DNA of 64,000 nt from Bradyrhizobium erythrophlei (GTDB lineage Bacteria; Pseudomonadota; Alphaproteobacteria; Rhizobiales; Xanthobacteraceae). The notes under the pieces were generated by a model. It did not search any database, was not told where the DNA came from, and worked only from the letters and a program-made list of their open reading frames with translations. Position 1 is the stretch's first letter, and the number at the start of each line of letters is the position of its first letter. The translations under genes and the position numbers were made by a program. This document shows, one piece after another, positions 28,126 to 37,173 of the stretch. The stretch covers positions 4,391,501-4,455,500 of the forward strand of contig FSRD01000001.1 of the NCBI GenBank assembly GCA_900129675.1, in the 5' to 3' direction.

Positions 28126-28898
28126 GCGCTGAACTTGTTCGTTATTCCGTTTCGGATGGCATTGCCGAGATCATGCTCGATCGCGCGCCGGTCAATGCGC
28201 TCAGCATGGCGCTGATCGATGCGCTGCTGGCGGCGCTGGCAAAGGCGAGGGATGACGAGACCGTGCGCGCCGTCATCATCGGCAGCGCACACAAGGTGTT
28301 TTGCGCCGGGCTTGATCTCGACATCGTGCGCGGTAAACCGGGCATCGAAACCAAGAAATTCCTCGAGCGGCTGTATTTTGCGCTGAACGATACCCAATAC
28401 CGGATGGGCAAGCCGACCATCGCGGCGATCGACGGCGCGGTGCGGGCCGGCGGCATGACGATCGCCATTTCCTGCGACATGATCATTGCCGGCGACGCCT
28501 CGACCTTCGGTTATCCCGAGATCGACGTTGGGCTTATTCCGGCCATCCACTTCGTGCAACTGCCGCGGCTGGTCGGCAAGCATCAGGCGTTCGGCCCGTT
28601 GTTTCTGGGCGAGCCCTTCGATGCCGCGACCGCGTTTCGTATGGGGTTGCTCAGCGAAGTCGTGCCGAAGGGATCGGCGCTGCATCGCGCCCGCGAGATT
28701 GCGCGGCGGCTCGCCGCCAAGTCGCCGATCGTCATGAAGATCGGCCGTGATGCCTTCATGCGTGCGGTCGATGCCGATTTTCGGCGGTCAGTCGAGAATG
28801 CGGCCGAAAGTTTCGCGCTTGTGGCGACGACGGAAGATTGTCAGGAAGGGCTCAATGCGTTCGTCGAAAAGCGGACGCCCAACTACAAGGGACGGTGA
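28122..28898 (+). CDS. enoyl-CoA hydratase/isomerase family protein
   Basis: A 258-residue crotonase-fold protein. The oxyanion-hole parts are VFCAGLDLDIV and AIDGAVRAGGMTIAISCDMI. The first catalytic Glu of typical hydratases (in GGGCEL) is replaced in RAGGMTIA, while the second site is kept in GYPEIDVGLIP. Loss of one Glu suggests an isomerase, hydrolase or other crotonase-family reaction rather than simple hydration. Overlaps with the genes on both sides indicate tight co-translation. The MaoC neighbour could supply hydration. Confidence 0.9.
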   Translation: MSAELVRYSVSDGIAEIMLDRAPVNALSMALIDALLAALAKARDDETVRAVIIGSAHKVFCAGLDLDIVRGKPGIETKKFLERLYFALNDTQYRMGKPTIAAIDGAVRAGGMTIAISCDMIIAGDASTFGYPEIDVGLIPAIHFVQLPRLVGKHQAFGPLFLGEPFDAATAFRMGLLSEVVPKGSALHRAREIARRLAAKSPIVMKIGRDAFMRAVDADFRRSVENAAESFALVATTEDCQEGLNAFVEKRTPNYKGR

Positions 28899-29353
28899 TG
28901 GCGGGGTTATATTTCGAAGAGTTCGAGGTCGGCCGGGAATTTCATCATGAATTCTCCAGGACTGTTACCGAGATGGACAATACGATGTTCAGCCTGCTCA
29001 CCATGAATCCGCAGCCGCTGCATATCGACGCGCACTTCTCCGAGAAGACCGAGTACGGCCAGCGGCTGTTCAACAGCCTGTATACGCTGGGCATCATGAT
29101 CGGTATGAGCGTGTACGACACCACGCTGGGCACCACCGTCGGCAATTTGGGCATGACCGACGTCAAATTCCCAAAGCCCGTGTTCCACGGTGATACGCTG
29201 AAGGCGCACACCAAAATTATCTCCAAGCGCGTCAGCAAGTCGCGGCCGACGCAGGGCCTGGTCGAGTTCGAACACACCATGACCAATCAGCGCGGCGAGG
29301 TGGTTGCGAGCTGCCGCCGGACCGGCCTGATGCATTGCAAACCGAAGGCTTAA
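28898..29353 (+). CDS. MaoC family dehydratase
   Basis: A 151-residue single hot-dog protein. The catalytic loop appears as NPQPLHIDAHFSEKTEYGQR, with the Asp/His typical of (R)-specific enoyl-CoA hydratases; KFPKPVFHGDTLKAHTKI is the conserved second half. Close relatives hydrate mesaconyl-CoA or itaconyl-CoA type substrates. ATG 28898 shares a base with the preceding stop. It sits directly before a CitE-like lyase, as in C5-dicarboxylate CoA pathways. Confidence 0.92.
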   Translation: MAGLYFEEFEVGREFHHEFSRTVTEMDNTMFSLLTMNPQPLHIDAHFSEKTEYGQRLFNSLYTLGIMIGMSVYDTTLGTTVGNLGMTDVKFPKPVFHGDTLKAHTKIISKRVSKSRPTQGLVEFEHTMTNQRGEVVASCRRTGLMHCKPKA

Positions 29354-29358
29354 AGTCG

Positions 29359-30216
29359 ATGCGCTCGTTCCTGTTCGTTCCCGGCGACAGCCTCCGGAAG
29401 TTCGAAAACGCCAAGAAGACCGCGGCCGATGCGTTGATCCTCGATCTCGAGGACTCGATCGCGCCGGACGAGAAGGCCGGCGCGCGGCGCACCGTGCGCG
29501 AGATGCTTGATGCCCGCAATCCGGGCCAGAAAATCTATATCCGCGTCAACGCGCTCGACACCGGCATGACGCTTGGCGACCTTGCGGCGGTGATGCCCGG
29601 CCGGCCCGATGGCATCGTTCTGCCGAAATGCGCGGGCGCCGCCGACGTCAACCGCCTCTCTCTGTATCTCGATGCCTTCGAGGCCGCTTCCAATATTGAG
29701 GCGGGTACGACGCGGATCGTCACCGTGGCAACCGAGACGGCGCGCGCGGTCCTCAAACTGCTCGACTTCGAGAATATGAGCCCGCGGCTGTGGGGCATGA
29801 TGTGGGGCGCGGAAGACCTTGCCGCATCGCTGGGCGCGTCGCGGAACCGCACCAACGGGCGCTTTCACAGTCCGTTCGTGCTGGCCCGCGATCTCTGCCT
29901 GATCGCCGCTGCGGCCGCCGGCGTCGTCGCGATCGATACCATCGCCACCGATATCAATGATCTCGACGCCTTGAGGGAAGAGTCGATCGCCGCGCGTCAG
30001 GATGGCTTTCTGGCGAAGGCGGTGATCCATCCCAAGCATGTCGACGTCGTCAATGCCGCGTTCATGCCGACGGATGAGGAGATTGCGTGGTCAGAGAGGA
30101 TCGTCAAGGCGTTCAACGACAATCCGACCTCCGGCGTGGTGAAGATCGACGGCAAGATGATCGACAAGCCGCATCTGAGGGCGGCAGAGAAGATTCTCGC
30201 GTTGCGCGGACGGTAG
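29359..30216 (+). CDS. HpcH/HpaI aldolase / citrate lyase (CitE-like) CoA-ester lyase
   Basis: A 285-residue TIM-barrel lyase of the CitE/malyl-CoA lyase family, which cleaves 3-hydroxyacyl-CoA dicarboxylates such as malyl-, methylmalyl- or citramalyl-CoA with Mg2+. Motifs are LFVPGD, LILDLEDSIAPDEK, MMWGAEDLAASLGASRNR (metal ligands) and KAVIHPKHVDVVNAAF. ATG 29359, 5 bases after the MaoC stop, is preferred to an upstream overlapping start. With CaiB and MaoC genes upstream, citramalyl-CoA cleavage to acetyl-CoA and pyruvate is a testable possibility. Confidence 0.92.
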   Translation: MRSFLFVPGDSLRKFENAKKTAADALILDLEDSIAPDEKAGARRTVREMLDARNPGQKIYIRVNALDTGMTLGDLAAVMPGRPDGIVLPKCAGAADVNRLSLYLDAFEAASNIEAGTTRIVTVATETARAVLKLLDFENMSPRLWGMMWGAEDLAASLGASRNRTNGRFHSPFVLARDLCLIAAAAAGVVAIDTIATDINDLDALREESIAARQDGFLAKAVIHPKHVDVVNAAFMPTDEEIAWSERIVKAFNDNPTSGVVKIDGKMIDKPHLRAAEKILALRGR

Positions 30217-30229
30217 GTTTGATAATCTT

Positions 30230-30302
30230 GTAGCCTGGATGAGCGAAGCGATTCCGGTCCATGGTATCTGGTTCCCCGGATTTCGCTTCCTGGCTGATGC
30301 CA
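30230..30302. repeat. degenerate inverted intergenic repeat
   Basis: GTAGCCTGGATGAGCGAAGC at the left and a decayed mirror, GCTTCCTGGCTGATGCCAC, at the right look like a worn copy of a palindromic intergenic repeat common in Bradyrhizobium. It separates the lyase gene from the thiolase gene, so the latter may have its own promoter. Confidence 0.45.
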
Positions 30303-30413
30303 CTACCGGGAAGCGCAGACCCGCGTCAAATACCTGCCGCTTGCCCCGCGAATTGACTTTGCGCCGCGATCGTCGGCAAATACGGTCAACCAAAATTCTC
30401 TGAGGAAAACCCC

Positions 30414-31646
30414 ATGGTAGACGCGCTGATCATCGACGCATGCAGGACGCCGCGAGGCATAGGCAAGGCGGGCAAGGGCGCACTCTCGGGCATCCATCCG
30501 CAGCAAGTCGGGGCCGCGGTATTGCGCGCGCTCGCCGATCGAACCGGTATCGATACCGCCGACGTCGACGACGTCATCTGGGGTACCAGTTCCCAGCGCG
30601 GTCCGCAGAGCGGCGACCTTGGCCGGATGACGGCGCTTGATGCCGGCTATGACGTGCGCGCCAGCGGCGTCACGCTGGATCGTTTTTGTGGTTCCGGCAT
30701 TACCAGCGTCAACATGGCGGCCAACTCGATCATGTCGGGCTCGGAGGATCTCGTGATCGCCGGCGGGACCGAGATGATGTCGATGGAAGGCCGCCGCGGC
30801 GAGGGGCCGTTCATGATGGACGCCGGCAATCTTCGCCTGCGCGCCCGTCACCCGCAGTCGCATCAGGGCGTCTGCGCGGATGCCGTTGCGACGCTGGAGG
30901 GCATCACGCGGCAGGACGTCGATGCACTGGGCCTTGAAAGCCAGAGGCGCGCAGCCGCCGCCATCAGGGGCGGTCATTTCGACAAGAGCCTTGTTCCGGT
31001 TCACCGCGAGGATGGCAGCCTTGCGCTCGATCGCGAGGAATATCCGCGCCCGCAGACCACGCTCGAGGGACTTGCCGGACTGAAGCCCGCGTTCACCGCG
31101 GTGGCGGACTATCCGCTCGACGACAAGGGCACGACCTATCGCAATCTGATTCTGGAAAAGCATCCCGGTCTCGATATCAACTTCGTGCATCACGCCGGTA
31201 ACTCCTCCGGCGTCGTCGACGGATCGGCGGCAATCCTGCTGGCGTCACCGAGTTACGCCAAGGCGCACGGCTTGAAGCCGCGTGCCCGCGTCGTCGCGAT
31301 GGCAAACATGGGGGATTCGCCGACCCTGATGCTGAACGCACCGGTGCCGGCGGCGCGCAAGGTGCTGGCCAAGGCAGGCCTTACGCTCGACGATATCGAC
31401 CTGTTCGAGATCAACGAGGCGTTTGCGGTTGTCGCCGAAAAGTTCATTCGGGATCTCAAGCTCGACCGCGACAAGGTCAACGTCAATGGCGGCTCGATCG
31501 CGCTCGGCCATCCGATCGGCGCGACCGGCTCGATCCTGATCGGCACCGTGCTCGACGAACTGGAGCGGCGCGACCTCAGGCGCGGTCTGGTGACGATGTG
31601 CGCCGCCGGCGGCATGGCGCCGGCAATCATCATCGAGCGGGTCTAG
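30414..31646 (+). CDS. acetyl-CoA C-acyltransferase (thiolase)
   Basis: A 410-residue thiolase with nucleophile Cys92 in LDRFCGSGITSVN, the NEAFAVVAEKF motif near 340, GGSIALGHPIGATGS near 361 and the second Cys in TMCAAGGMAPAIIIE near the end. Thiolases cleave 3-ketoacyl-CoA to acetyl-CoA or condense acetyl-CoA units. About 200 bp separate it from the lyase gene. It probably finishes the pathway of the island, though independent expression is possible. It is convergent with the sensor-kinase gene. Confidence 0.94.
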   Translation: MVDALIIDACRTPRGIGKAGKGALSGIHPQQVGAAVLRALADRTGIDTADVDDVIWGTSSQRGPQSGDLGRMTALDAGYDVRASGVTLDRFCGSGITSVNMAANSIMSGSEDLVIAGGTEMMSMEGRRGEGPFMMDAGNLRLRARHPQSHQGVCADAVATLEGITRQDVDALGLESQRRAAAAIRGGHFDKSLVPVHREDGSLALDREEYPRPQTTLEGLAGLKPAFTAVADYPLDDKGTTYRNLILEKHPGLDINFVHHAGNSSGVVDGSAAILLASPSYAKAHGLKPRARVVAMANMGDSPTLMLNAPVPAARKVLAKAGLTLDDIDLFEINEAFAVVAEKFIRDLKLDRDKVNVNGGSIALGHPIGATGSILIGTVLDELERRDLRRGLVTMCAAGGMAPAIIIERV

Positions 31647-31659
31647 GGCTTGCAGAACT

Positions 31660-33264
31660 TCAGCCGGCCGGAAACTGCAGTTCGAACGCGACACCCTTGT
31701 CCGACGGCAGCAGCCGGATCGATCCGCCGTGGCTGGTCATGACGGCCTGCACGATCGCGAGCCCCATTCCCGTGCCGCCGGCATCGCGGCGCGTGGTGAA
31801 AAAGGCGTCGAATATCTTTTCCCGGTTTGGTTCGGAAATCGGGTCGCCGTCATTGCTCACGGTCATCCTGACCGTCGTATCCTCACCGACCGCTTCCAGC
31901 CGGACATGTTTCGCATTGTGACGGATGGCGTTGTCGGTCAGATGTGACAGGACGATCAGTGCCTTTTCGCTGGACATGCCGATCGAACGTTCGAGGCAGC
32001 CGTTTGCGTTGATGGCGCGCGTCGGGAACCGGCTTTTCAGCCCCCCGACTACCAGCCCGAGTTCTGTGTGCTCGTTTTGCGGAGCGGTTTCGGCGCGGGC
32101 CAGCTCGCGCAGCCGCTGCGTCATCGCCTCGAGGCGTCCGGTGTCGCCCAGAATGTTCGACACGAAGTTCTTTTGCTCCATCCGCGTGAGATTGTCGGAC
32201 TTGCTCTGCAGCGAATCGAGCAGGAGCTCGGCTGCGCCCTTGATCGACGTCAGCGGCGATTTCAATTCATGGGTGAGGTGCGACGAGAAGATCGCGATAT
32301 AGTCCGACCGTCGCGACAATTGCTCGGCCATGTCGAGGAAGCTTTGCGACAACTGCGCAAATTCGCGCGTGCCGTAATGCGCGAGCGGCTGAAACGCATC
32401 GCGATCGCCGCGGCTGATACGCGCGGCGCGATCGATCAGTTCGCGCATCGGCTGGGTGATGGTCCGGGAAAAGACCAGGCCGATGATGATGGTCGCGAAA
32501 ATGACGGCCAAACCCGCCAGGATGAACTTGCCGCGCTCCTGATAAAGATGGTCAAAGATATTGCTCGGTGTTCGCGATGTGTAGATGACGCCTGCAACCC
32601 GGTTGTTGACGATCACCGGCATCGCCGAAAATACGTGAACGCCGACGCCGCGGCTGATGGAATAGATCGGGGGAGGGGGCTTGTCCGGAACCCGGATCCG
32701 CAATGCCGCGCGATACTGTCCTCGCAGCGCGGTTGCGACTTCCTCGATATGGGCGAGCGATTGCCCCATTTCCTGCCGCCCGGCGATCACGACGCCGCGC
32801 GGATCGAGGATCCGAAATCCGGCGAGCGTGACCTTCTGCGTCTCCAGAACGATCGGCATCAGCCGTGCGCCGATCTCGATGTAGGCCGGATCGGCCGGCG
32901 CGCCGGCCGGAAGTGCATCAGGCCGGCGTCGCAGCAGGTCGTTGCCGGCCAGATCGAGCGCAGGCCGGATCGGGGTGACCTGGTCTTCCGGATCAGGGCG
33001 TGCTCCCGGCGGGATTTCAGCGCCGAGAACGATCCCGGCGTCGAGGCGGCTTTCCACTTCGCGCGCGAAGACCGCGGCCAGTACCCGGCTTTGAGCGATC
33101 AGCTCAGCCTGGGTCTGGTGAATAAGCTGGTTGTCATAGAGGCGGAAGAAGAAAAGTCCGACCAGAGGCAGCGCGGCCACCGAGGCCAGCACGGCAAAAA
33201 TGACCAGGTTCAGCGACGGTCGCCATTTTTCGTTCCTCAGCTGGATCATACCTGTGGCTCGCAT
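31660..33264 (-). CDS. sensor histidine kinase
   Basis: A 534-residue membrane kinase: membrane helix near 20-42, a periplasmic sensory region to about 245, second helix near 247-268, HAMP to about 322, HisKA with phospho-acceptor His332 in LTHELKSPLTS, and HATPase with N-box TDNAIRHN near 443 and GTGMGL near 497. The start could be Met1 or Met6. It overlaps the regulator gene by 19 bases, so the pair is translationally coupled. The signal is unknown. Confidence 0.94.
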   Translation of the reverse strand: MRATGMIQLRNEKWRPSLNLVIFAVLASVAALPLVGLFFFRLYDNQLIHQTQAELIAQSRVLAAVFAREVESRLDAGIVLGAEIPPGARPDPEDQVTPIRPALDLAGNDLLRRRPDALPAGAPADPAYIEIGARLMPIVLETQKVTLAGFRILDPRGVVIAGRQEMGQSLAHIEEVATALRGQYRAALRIRVPDKPPPPIYSISRGVGVHVFSAMPVIVNNRVAGVIYTSRTPSNIFDHLYQERGKFILAGLAVIFATIIIGLVFSRTITQPMRELIDRAARISRGDRDAFQPLAHYGTREFAQLSQSFLDMAEQLSRRSDYIAIFSSHLTHELKSPLTSIKGAAELLLDSLQSKSDNLTRMEQKNFVSNILGDTGRLEAMTQRLRELARAETAPQNEHTELGLVVGGLKSRFPTRAINANGCLERSIGMSSEKALIVLSHLTDNAIRHNAKHVRLEAVGEDTTVRMTVSNDGDPISEPNREKIFDAFFTTRRDAGGTGMGLAIVQAVMTSHGGSIRLLPSDKGVAFELQFPAG

Positions 33265-33950
33265 CGCCCGAGCTTGAAGCCGACACCGTGGATCGTTTCG
33301 ATCACGTTGTCACAGTTCACGGCGGACAGCTTGGCGCGGATATTGCGAATATGACTATCGATGGTGCGGTCCGAAACCTGGATATTGAAGTGATAGGCCG
33401 CCGTCATGATCTGCTCGCGACTGAAAACTGCGGTCGGCCTTGTCAGAAATGCCCTCAGGATTCCGAACTCGATGGCCGTCAGGCGAAGCGCCGTGCCCGA
33501 GAACGCCGCGACGTGCTGCTCCGGATCGACGGAGAGACCGCCTTGAGAGAGGGCCGCCGGTGGCGTATTTGTGTTCGGCCCGCGAGAAGCGCTGCGGCGC
33601 AGGATGACATTCACGCGCGCGACGAGTTCGCGCGGGCTGAACGGTTTGGTGACGTAATCGTCGCCGCCGATCTCGAGGCCAAGCACGCGATCGATTTCGT
33701 CGTCGCGCGCCGAAAGGAACAGGATCGGAACGTCAGATGATTTTCGGACTTCCCGGCAGACGTCCAATCCGTCGAATTCCGGCATGCCGATATCCAGGAT
33801 GATCAGATCCGGCCTGTCGGCGGCGAAACGGGTCAAGGCTTCCTTGCCGTCCCGCGCCTCGAATACGGTCATGGCCGCTTTCTTGAGCGCGACACGGATC
33901 ACTTCGCGAATATGCAGGTCGTCGTCTACGACGAGGATGCGGTGTGTCAA
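33246..33950 (-). CDS. two-component response regulator, OmpR family
   Basis: The receiver domain starts HRILVVDDDLHIREVIRVAL (acidic pocket), with the phospho-Asp in LIILDIGMPEFDG and the conserved Lys in YVTKPFSPREL. A C-terminal winged helix follows (TAIEFGILRAFLTRPTAVFS, then RTIDSHIRNIRAKL). The likely start is TTG 33950, preceded by GGAGAG, giving 234 residues; the longer frame upstream to 34085 reads through the intergenic region. It works with the kinase gene it overlaps, and lies 23 bases after the DUF4153-type gene. Confidence 0.93.
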   Translation of the reverse strand: MTHRILVVDDDLHIREVIRVALKKAAMTVFEARDGKEALTRFAADRPDLIILDIGMPEFDGLDVCREVRKSSDVPILFLSARDDEIDRVLGLEIGGDDYVTKPFSPRELVARVNVILRRSASRGPNTNTPPAALSQGGLSVDPEQHVAAFSGTALRLTAIEFGILRAFLTRPTAVFSREQIMTAAYHFNIQVSDRTIDSHIRNIRAKLSAVNCDNVIETIHGVGFKLGRCEPQV

Positions 33951-33973
33951 ACGTCTCTCCGGACCGAAAGTCG

Positions 33974-35461
33974 TCAGCTTGCCGAGGTCTTCCGGTGGTC
34001 GTCGAGGAAGCGTTGCAGCCGCCAGCGCCGAAAACCCCAGGAATGCCAGGAAGCCATTTCCCTGCGTTGTTCTTCTACAAGACAATTACGGCGGGAAACA
34101 AGATTTGGGTCGGCGCCGCGAAGCTGAATCGCCCTATCGATGGCCGGTAACGCCTGGGGCCCAAGCTGAACCAGATAGTTCATGTCGATCTGTACGCCCT
34201 GGCCGGACGCTTCGTGGCCATGGCTGACATCGTAGTCGGCAATAATGGCGGCGAAATTGATCAACGAGCAGATGTAGAGCGTTGCCGTCAGGGCGATGAG
34301 GTTCGCACGGATCAGCCAATCGTTGGATCTGTGCAGGATGATGCGGGCAACAATGAGTAGAAGCCCCAGTGCGACCAGCAGCATCCAGATGAACGCCGCG
34401 ACGCGCCAATAGGTCAGCAAGTAAATCTGCACATAGAGGCCAAGGCGAAGTATGGAGGAAGCCACCAGCAGGACGTTCTGCGCCACCCACAGATAGACCA
34501 GCGGCCGGATCACCTTCGATCGTTCGGCCGGACCGCCGGGTCTCATCGCCGCCAGGACGAAGCCTGCCGCCAGCAGCGCCGTAAGGATCAAGAGATAGGC
34601 GCCGCGATGCGCATAGGCCGCGTAGGTGATATCGGCGGGCAAAGCCGCATTTCCCCAAAGGAAGATCGCGTCGAGAAGGGTCTGCACCGCGAACAGCAAA
34701 TTGAACAGGATCAGCGAACGCAGGATGGTCGCAACACCGAGGAAGCCGGAGAAATCGGACAGTCTTTCGTGTTCGTGCTCGATGGCTTCGGCCGGAGTTT
34801 CCACAACCTCGGCTTTCTTGCGCCACCAGACATGAATGAACGGCCAAACGATCGATAGCGCCACGGCCCAGAACAGCACTCTTCCGAAACTGACATAAGA
34901 GGCGGCGTTGCCCGGATTCATCAGGTTGATCCATTTCTCCAGTAATGGATTCGCCGAGACGAACAGGGCTGCAAAGATGCTTCCGAGAAACAGCGGAATG
35001 AACCATATCGTGAATCCGGTCGTTAGCGCCGGGAGATTGAACACGCCGATGGCGTCCCGGAAAAACCGGAATGGACCGATCAGTAACAGGTCGCACAGGG
35101 CCACGGCCCGGTCTGCCAGACCAACCAGTTCGCGGCCGGTTGTCAGCAGGAGGCCAACCCCGAGCGCCAGCACAATCAAACACAGCGAGACGGCGTTGAA
35201 TTCCTCGATGGCAGGTACAAGGCCGGCGATGACGAGGACACCAGCCAGCAACGTCTTCTTTTTGTTCAAGCGAGAGAAATTGGCGAGCAGCGATCCGCAG
35301 GTCACAGCGAGCGCAAAAACGACGGCCGATATTCCAATTTTCTCGCCGTAGAACAGCCAGTCGGCCAGGGCGGTCAGACAGAGGGCGAGCGCCAATTTTA
35401 CCGGGAAGATGCCTTCTTGAACGGGCCGGACGTCGGACTCCGCCGCCGAGAAGCTCGTCAT
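33974..35461 (-). CDS. polytopic membrane protein, DUF4153/DUF4173-like
   Basis: About 495 residues from MTSFSAAESDV (35461), with some 11-13 membrane segments and a C-terminal cytoplasmic tail (MASWHSWGFRRWRLQRFLDD). The arrangement and the VLLVASSILRLGLYVQIYLL region resemble the DUF4153/DUF4173 family, whose role is unknown. It lies immediately upstream of the regulator/kinase pair on the same strand, which suggests that it takes part in sensing or is made together with them. A longer frame to 35830 is not protein-like. Confidence 0.75.
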   Translation of the reverse strand: MTSFSAAESDVRPVQEGIFPVKLALALCLTALADWLFYGEKIGISAVVFALAVTCGSLLANFSRLNKKKTLLAGVLVIAGLVPAIEEFNAVSLCLIVLALGVGLLLTTGRELVGLADRAVALCDLLLIGPFRFFRDAIGVFNLPALTTGFTIWFIPLFLGSIFAALFVSANPLLEKWINLMNPGNAASYVSFGRVLFWAVALSIVWPFIHVWWRKKAEVVETPAEAIEHEHERLSDFSGFLGVATILRSLILFNLLFAVQTLLDAIFLWGNAALPADITYAAYAHRGAYLLILTALLAAGFVLAAMRPGGPAERSKVIRPLVYLWVAQNVLLVASSILRLGLYVQIYLLTYWRVAAFIWMLLVALGLLLIVARIILHRSNDWLIRANLIALTATLYICSLINFAAIIADYDVSHGHEASGQGVQIDMNYLVQLGPQALPAIDRAIQLRGADPNLVSRRNCLVEEQRREMASWHSWGFRRWRLQRFLDDHRKTSAS

Positions 35462-35753
35462 TTTCGCGCTACCGGTCTGGAGGGGAATACTGTGAACCGA
35501 TGCAATCGAAGGGTTGTCGCAGAGCCACCACCCGTCGTTGGCTAATCGTGAGGGAACAGGCATTCGATAACCGCACTCCTGGTTTGCAGGAGGAACTATC
35601 AATCGCCATTGTGCAATTGACTGGAGGGCTGTCTGCAAGAGTTCAGGATTTTCATGCAGATTCTGTGCAGACGCGCTTATGCGATCGCGCCAGACAGGCA
35701 AGTTTGATACCGGCGATGCTCCCGCCCGGTCACACGGAAGCACCGTCACCTTC

Positions 35754-37053
35754 ATGCAAACCCTCAGACGTGTCGGCGTTATCCTCACCTGGTTCGCCGG
35801 ACTGGCTTTCGTTCTCGCCGCCGCCAACAAGAACGATCCCTATTTGATCGCGCTACGAGGCTCCGGAAACGTCGTTCTCACTGTGACGAGTCTGGCTGCT
35901 TTCGCTGTCTTGATCCGTCGCGGCTACTGGAGCAGGCGAAGGACCGCAGGAAAATTGCTCGTCCTGATGTGGTGCTTGCCGTCATTGGCGATGCTGGGCG
36001 CGCATGTTTCCTTCGAGGTCCGCAAGAAAAACGTTATGCAAACCGATGCCGCGCTGGCTCGCAGCCTCGGAAAGCATTTCGTCGTGGGCTATTCGTCGTT
36101 CGATGAGGTGGCGACGCTGGCCGAGAAGGGCCTGATCGCCGGCATCTACATCACCAAACATAACGATAAGGACAAGACGGCAGAGACGCTGAAAGCTGAA
36201 ATTGCCGTGCTTCAAGACAAAAGGCGCGCCGCGGGCCTGCCGCCGTTGTCAGTCGCGGCCGATCAGGAAGGCGGTATTGTTTCGCATCTGTCGCCGCCCT
36301 TGACCAAGCTGCCGGTGCTATCGATCCTGGCCAACCTTCCGCCGGATATTCGTGCCGAGAAAGCAAAGGAGTTCGGGCGTATTCACGGCGAGGAGCTGGC
36401 GGCGCTTGGCGTCACGCTCAACTTCGCGCCGGTGCTGGATCTGCGGGCGGAGGTGAAGCGCAATCAGTTTGATTTCAACACGCTGATAGGCTATCGCGCG
36501 ATTTCAAGTGATCCGGCCACGGTCAGCGAAATCGCCAGGGCGTATATTCGTGGTCTCGATGCCTCGGGCGTCGGTGCTACCGTGAAGCATTTCCCGGGAT
36601 TGGGACGCGTTCGTACCGACACCCATCATTTCAGCGCCCATCTCGACACGCCTGTGGAAGAGCTTGAAGCTTCCGACTGGCGGCCGTTCAGGGAGGTACT
36701 GGTGGCCTCAACGCGCAATTGATGATCGGACATGTCACGCTGACGGCGATCGATCCCGATCGGGCGGCGTCGCATTCGAAGGCTGTGGTCGACGGAATCG
36801 TGCGCAAGAAATGGAACTATCAGGGCGTCGTCATCACCGACGATTTGGTCATGGGCGCGATCTATCAATACGACGCACGGCGGTGGTGGAGGCGCTCAAT
36901 GCGGGCGTCGATCTGCTGTTGGTCGCTTACGACGGCGCGCAGTTTTACCGGATCTTTGCCTGCGCCTCCGACGCGTTCGGCCGGGGAAAGCTCGACCCGG
37001 CGATTCTGCACGACAGCGAGGCGCGGCTGAAGCGTGCCTTTCCGGCGGACTAG
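35754..37053 (+). pseudogene. membrane-anchored NagZ-like glycoside hydrolase family 3 gene, two frameshifts
   Basis: The first frame (from ATG 35754) has membrane segments near residues 8-25 and 40-60, then a GH3 beta-N-acetylhexosaminidase domain with SVAADQEGGIVSHLSPP, LNFAPVLDL and KHFPGLGRVRTDTHH (the catalytic Asp/His loop). Sense continues in a second frame from about 36705 (IGHVTLTAIDP, VVITDDLVMGAIYQ with the nucleophile Asp) and in a third from about 36875 (TAVVEALNAGVDLLLVAYDG). Repairing two indels restores an intact enzyme, so this is a recent pseudogene or a sequence error. NagZ-type enzymes recycle peptidoglycan sugars. Confidence 0.75.
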
Positions 37054-37173
37054 CGAGGAGGACACCTGGCGACCGACGGAGGGGGCAAGGCGGCCTGATC
37101 TCGATGCTGGTAGATCGCGGCTTGTCGATGTAAAACCATCTTACGACGCACGGGCCGCCGCTTATGTCAGCGT

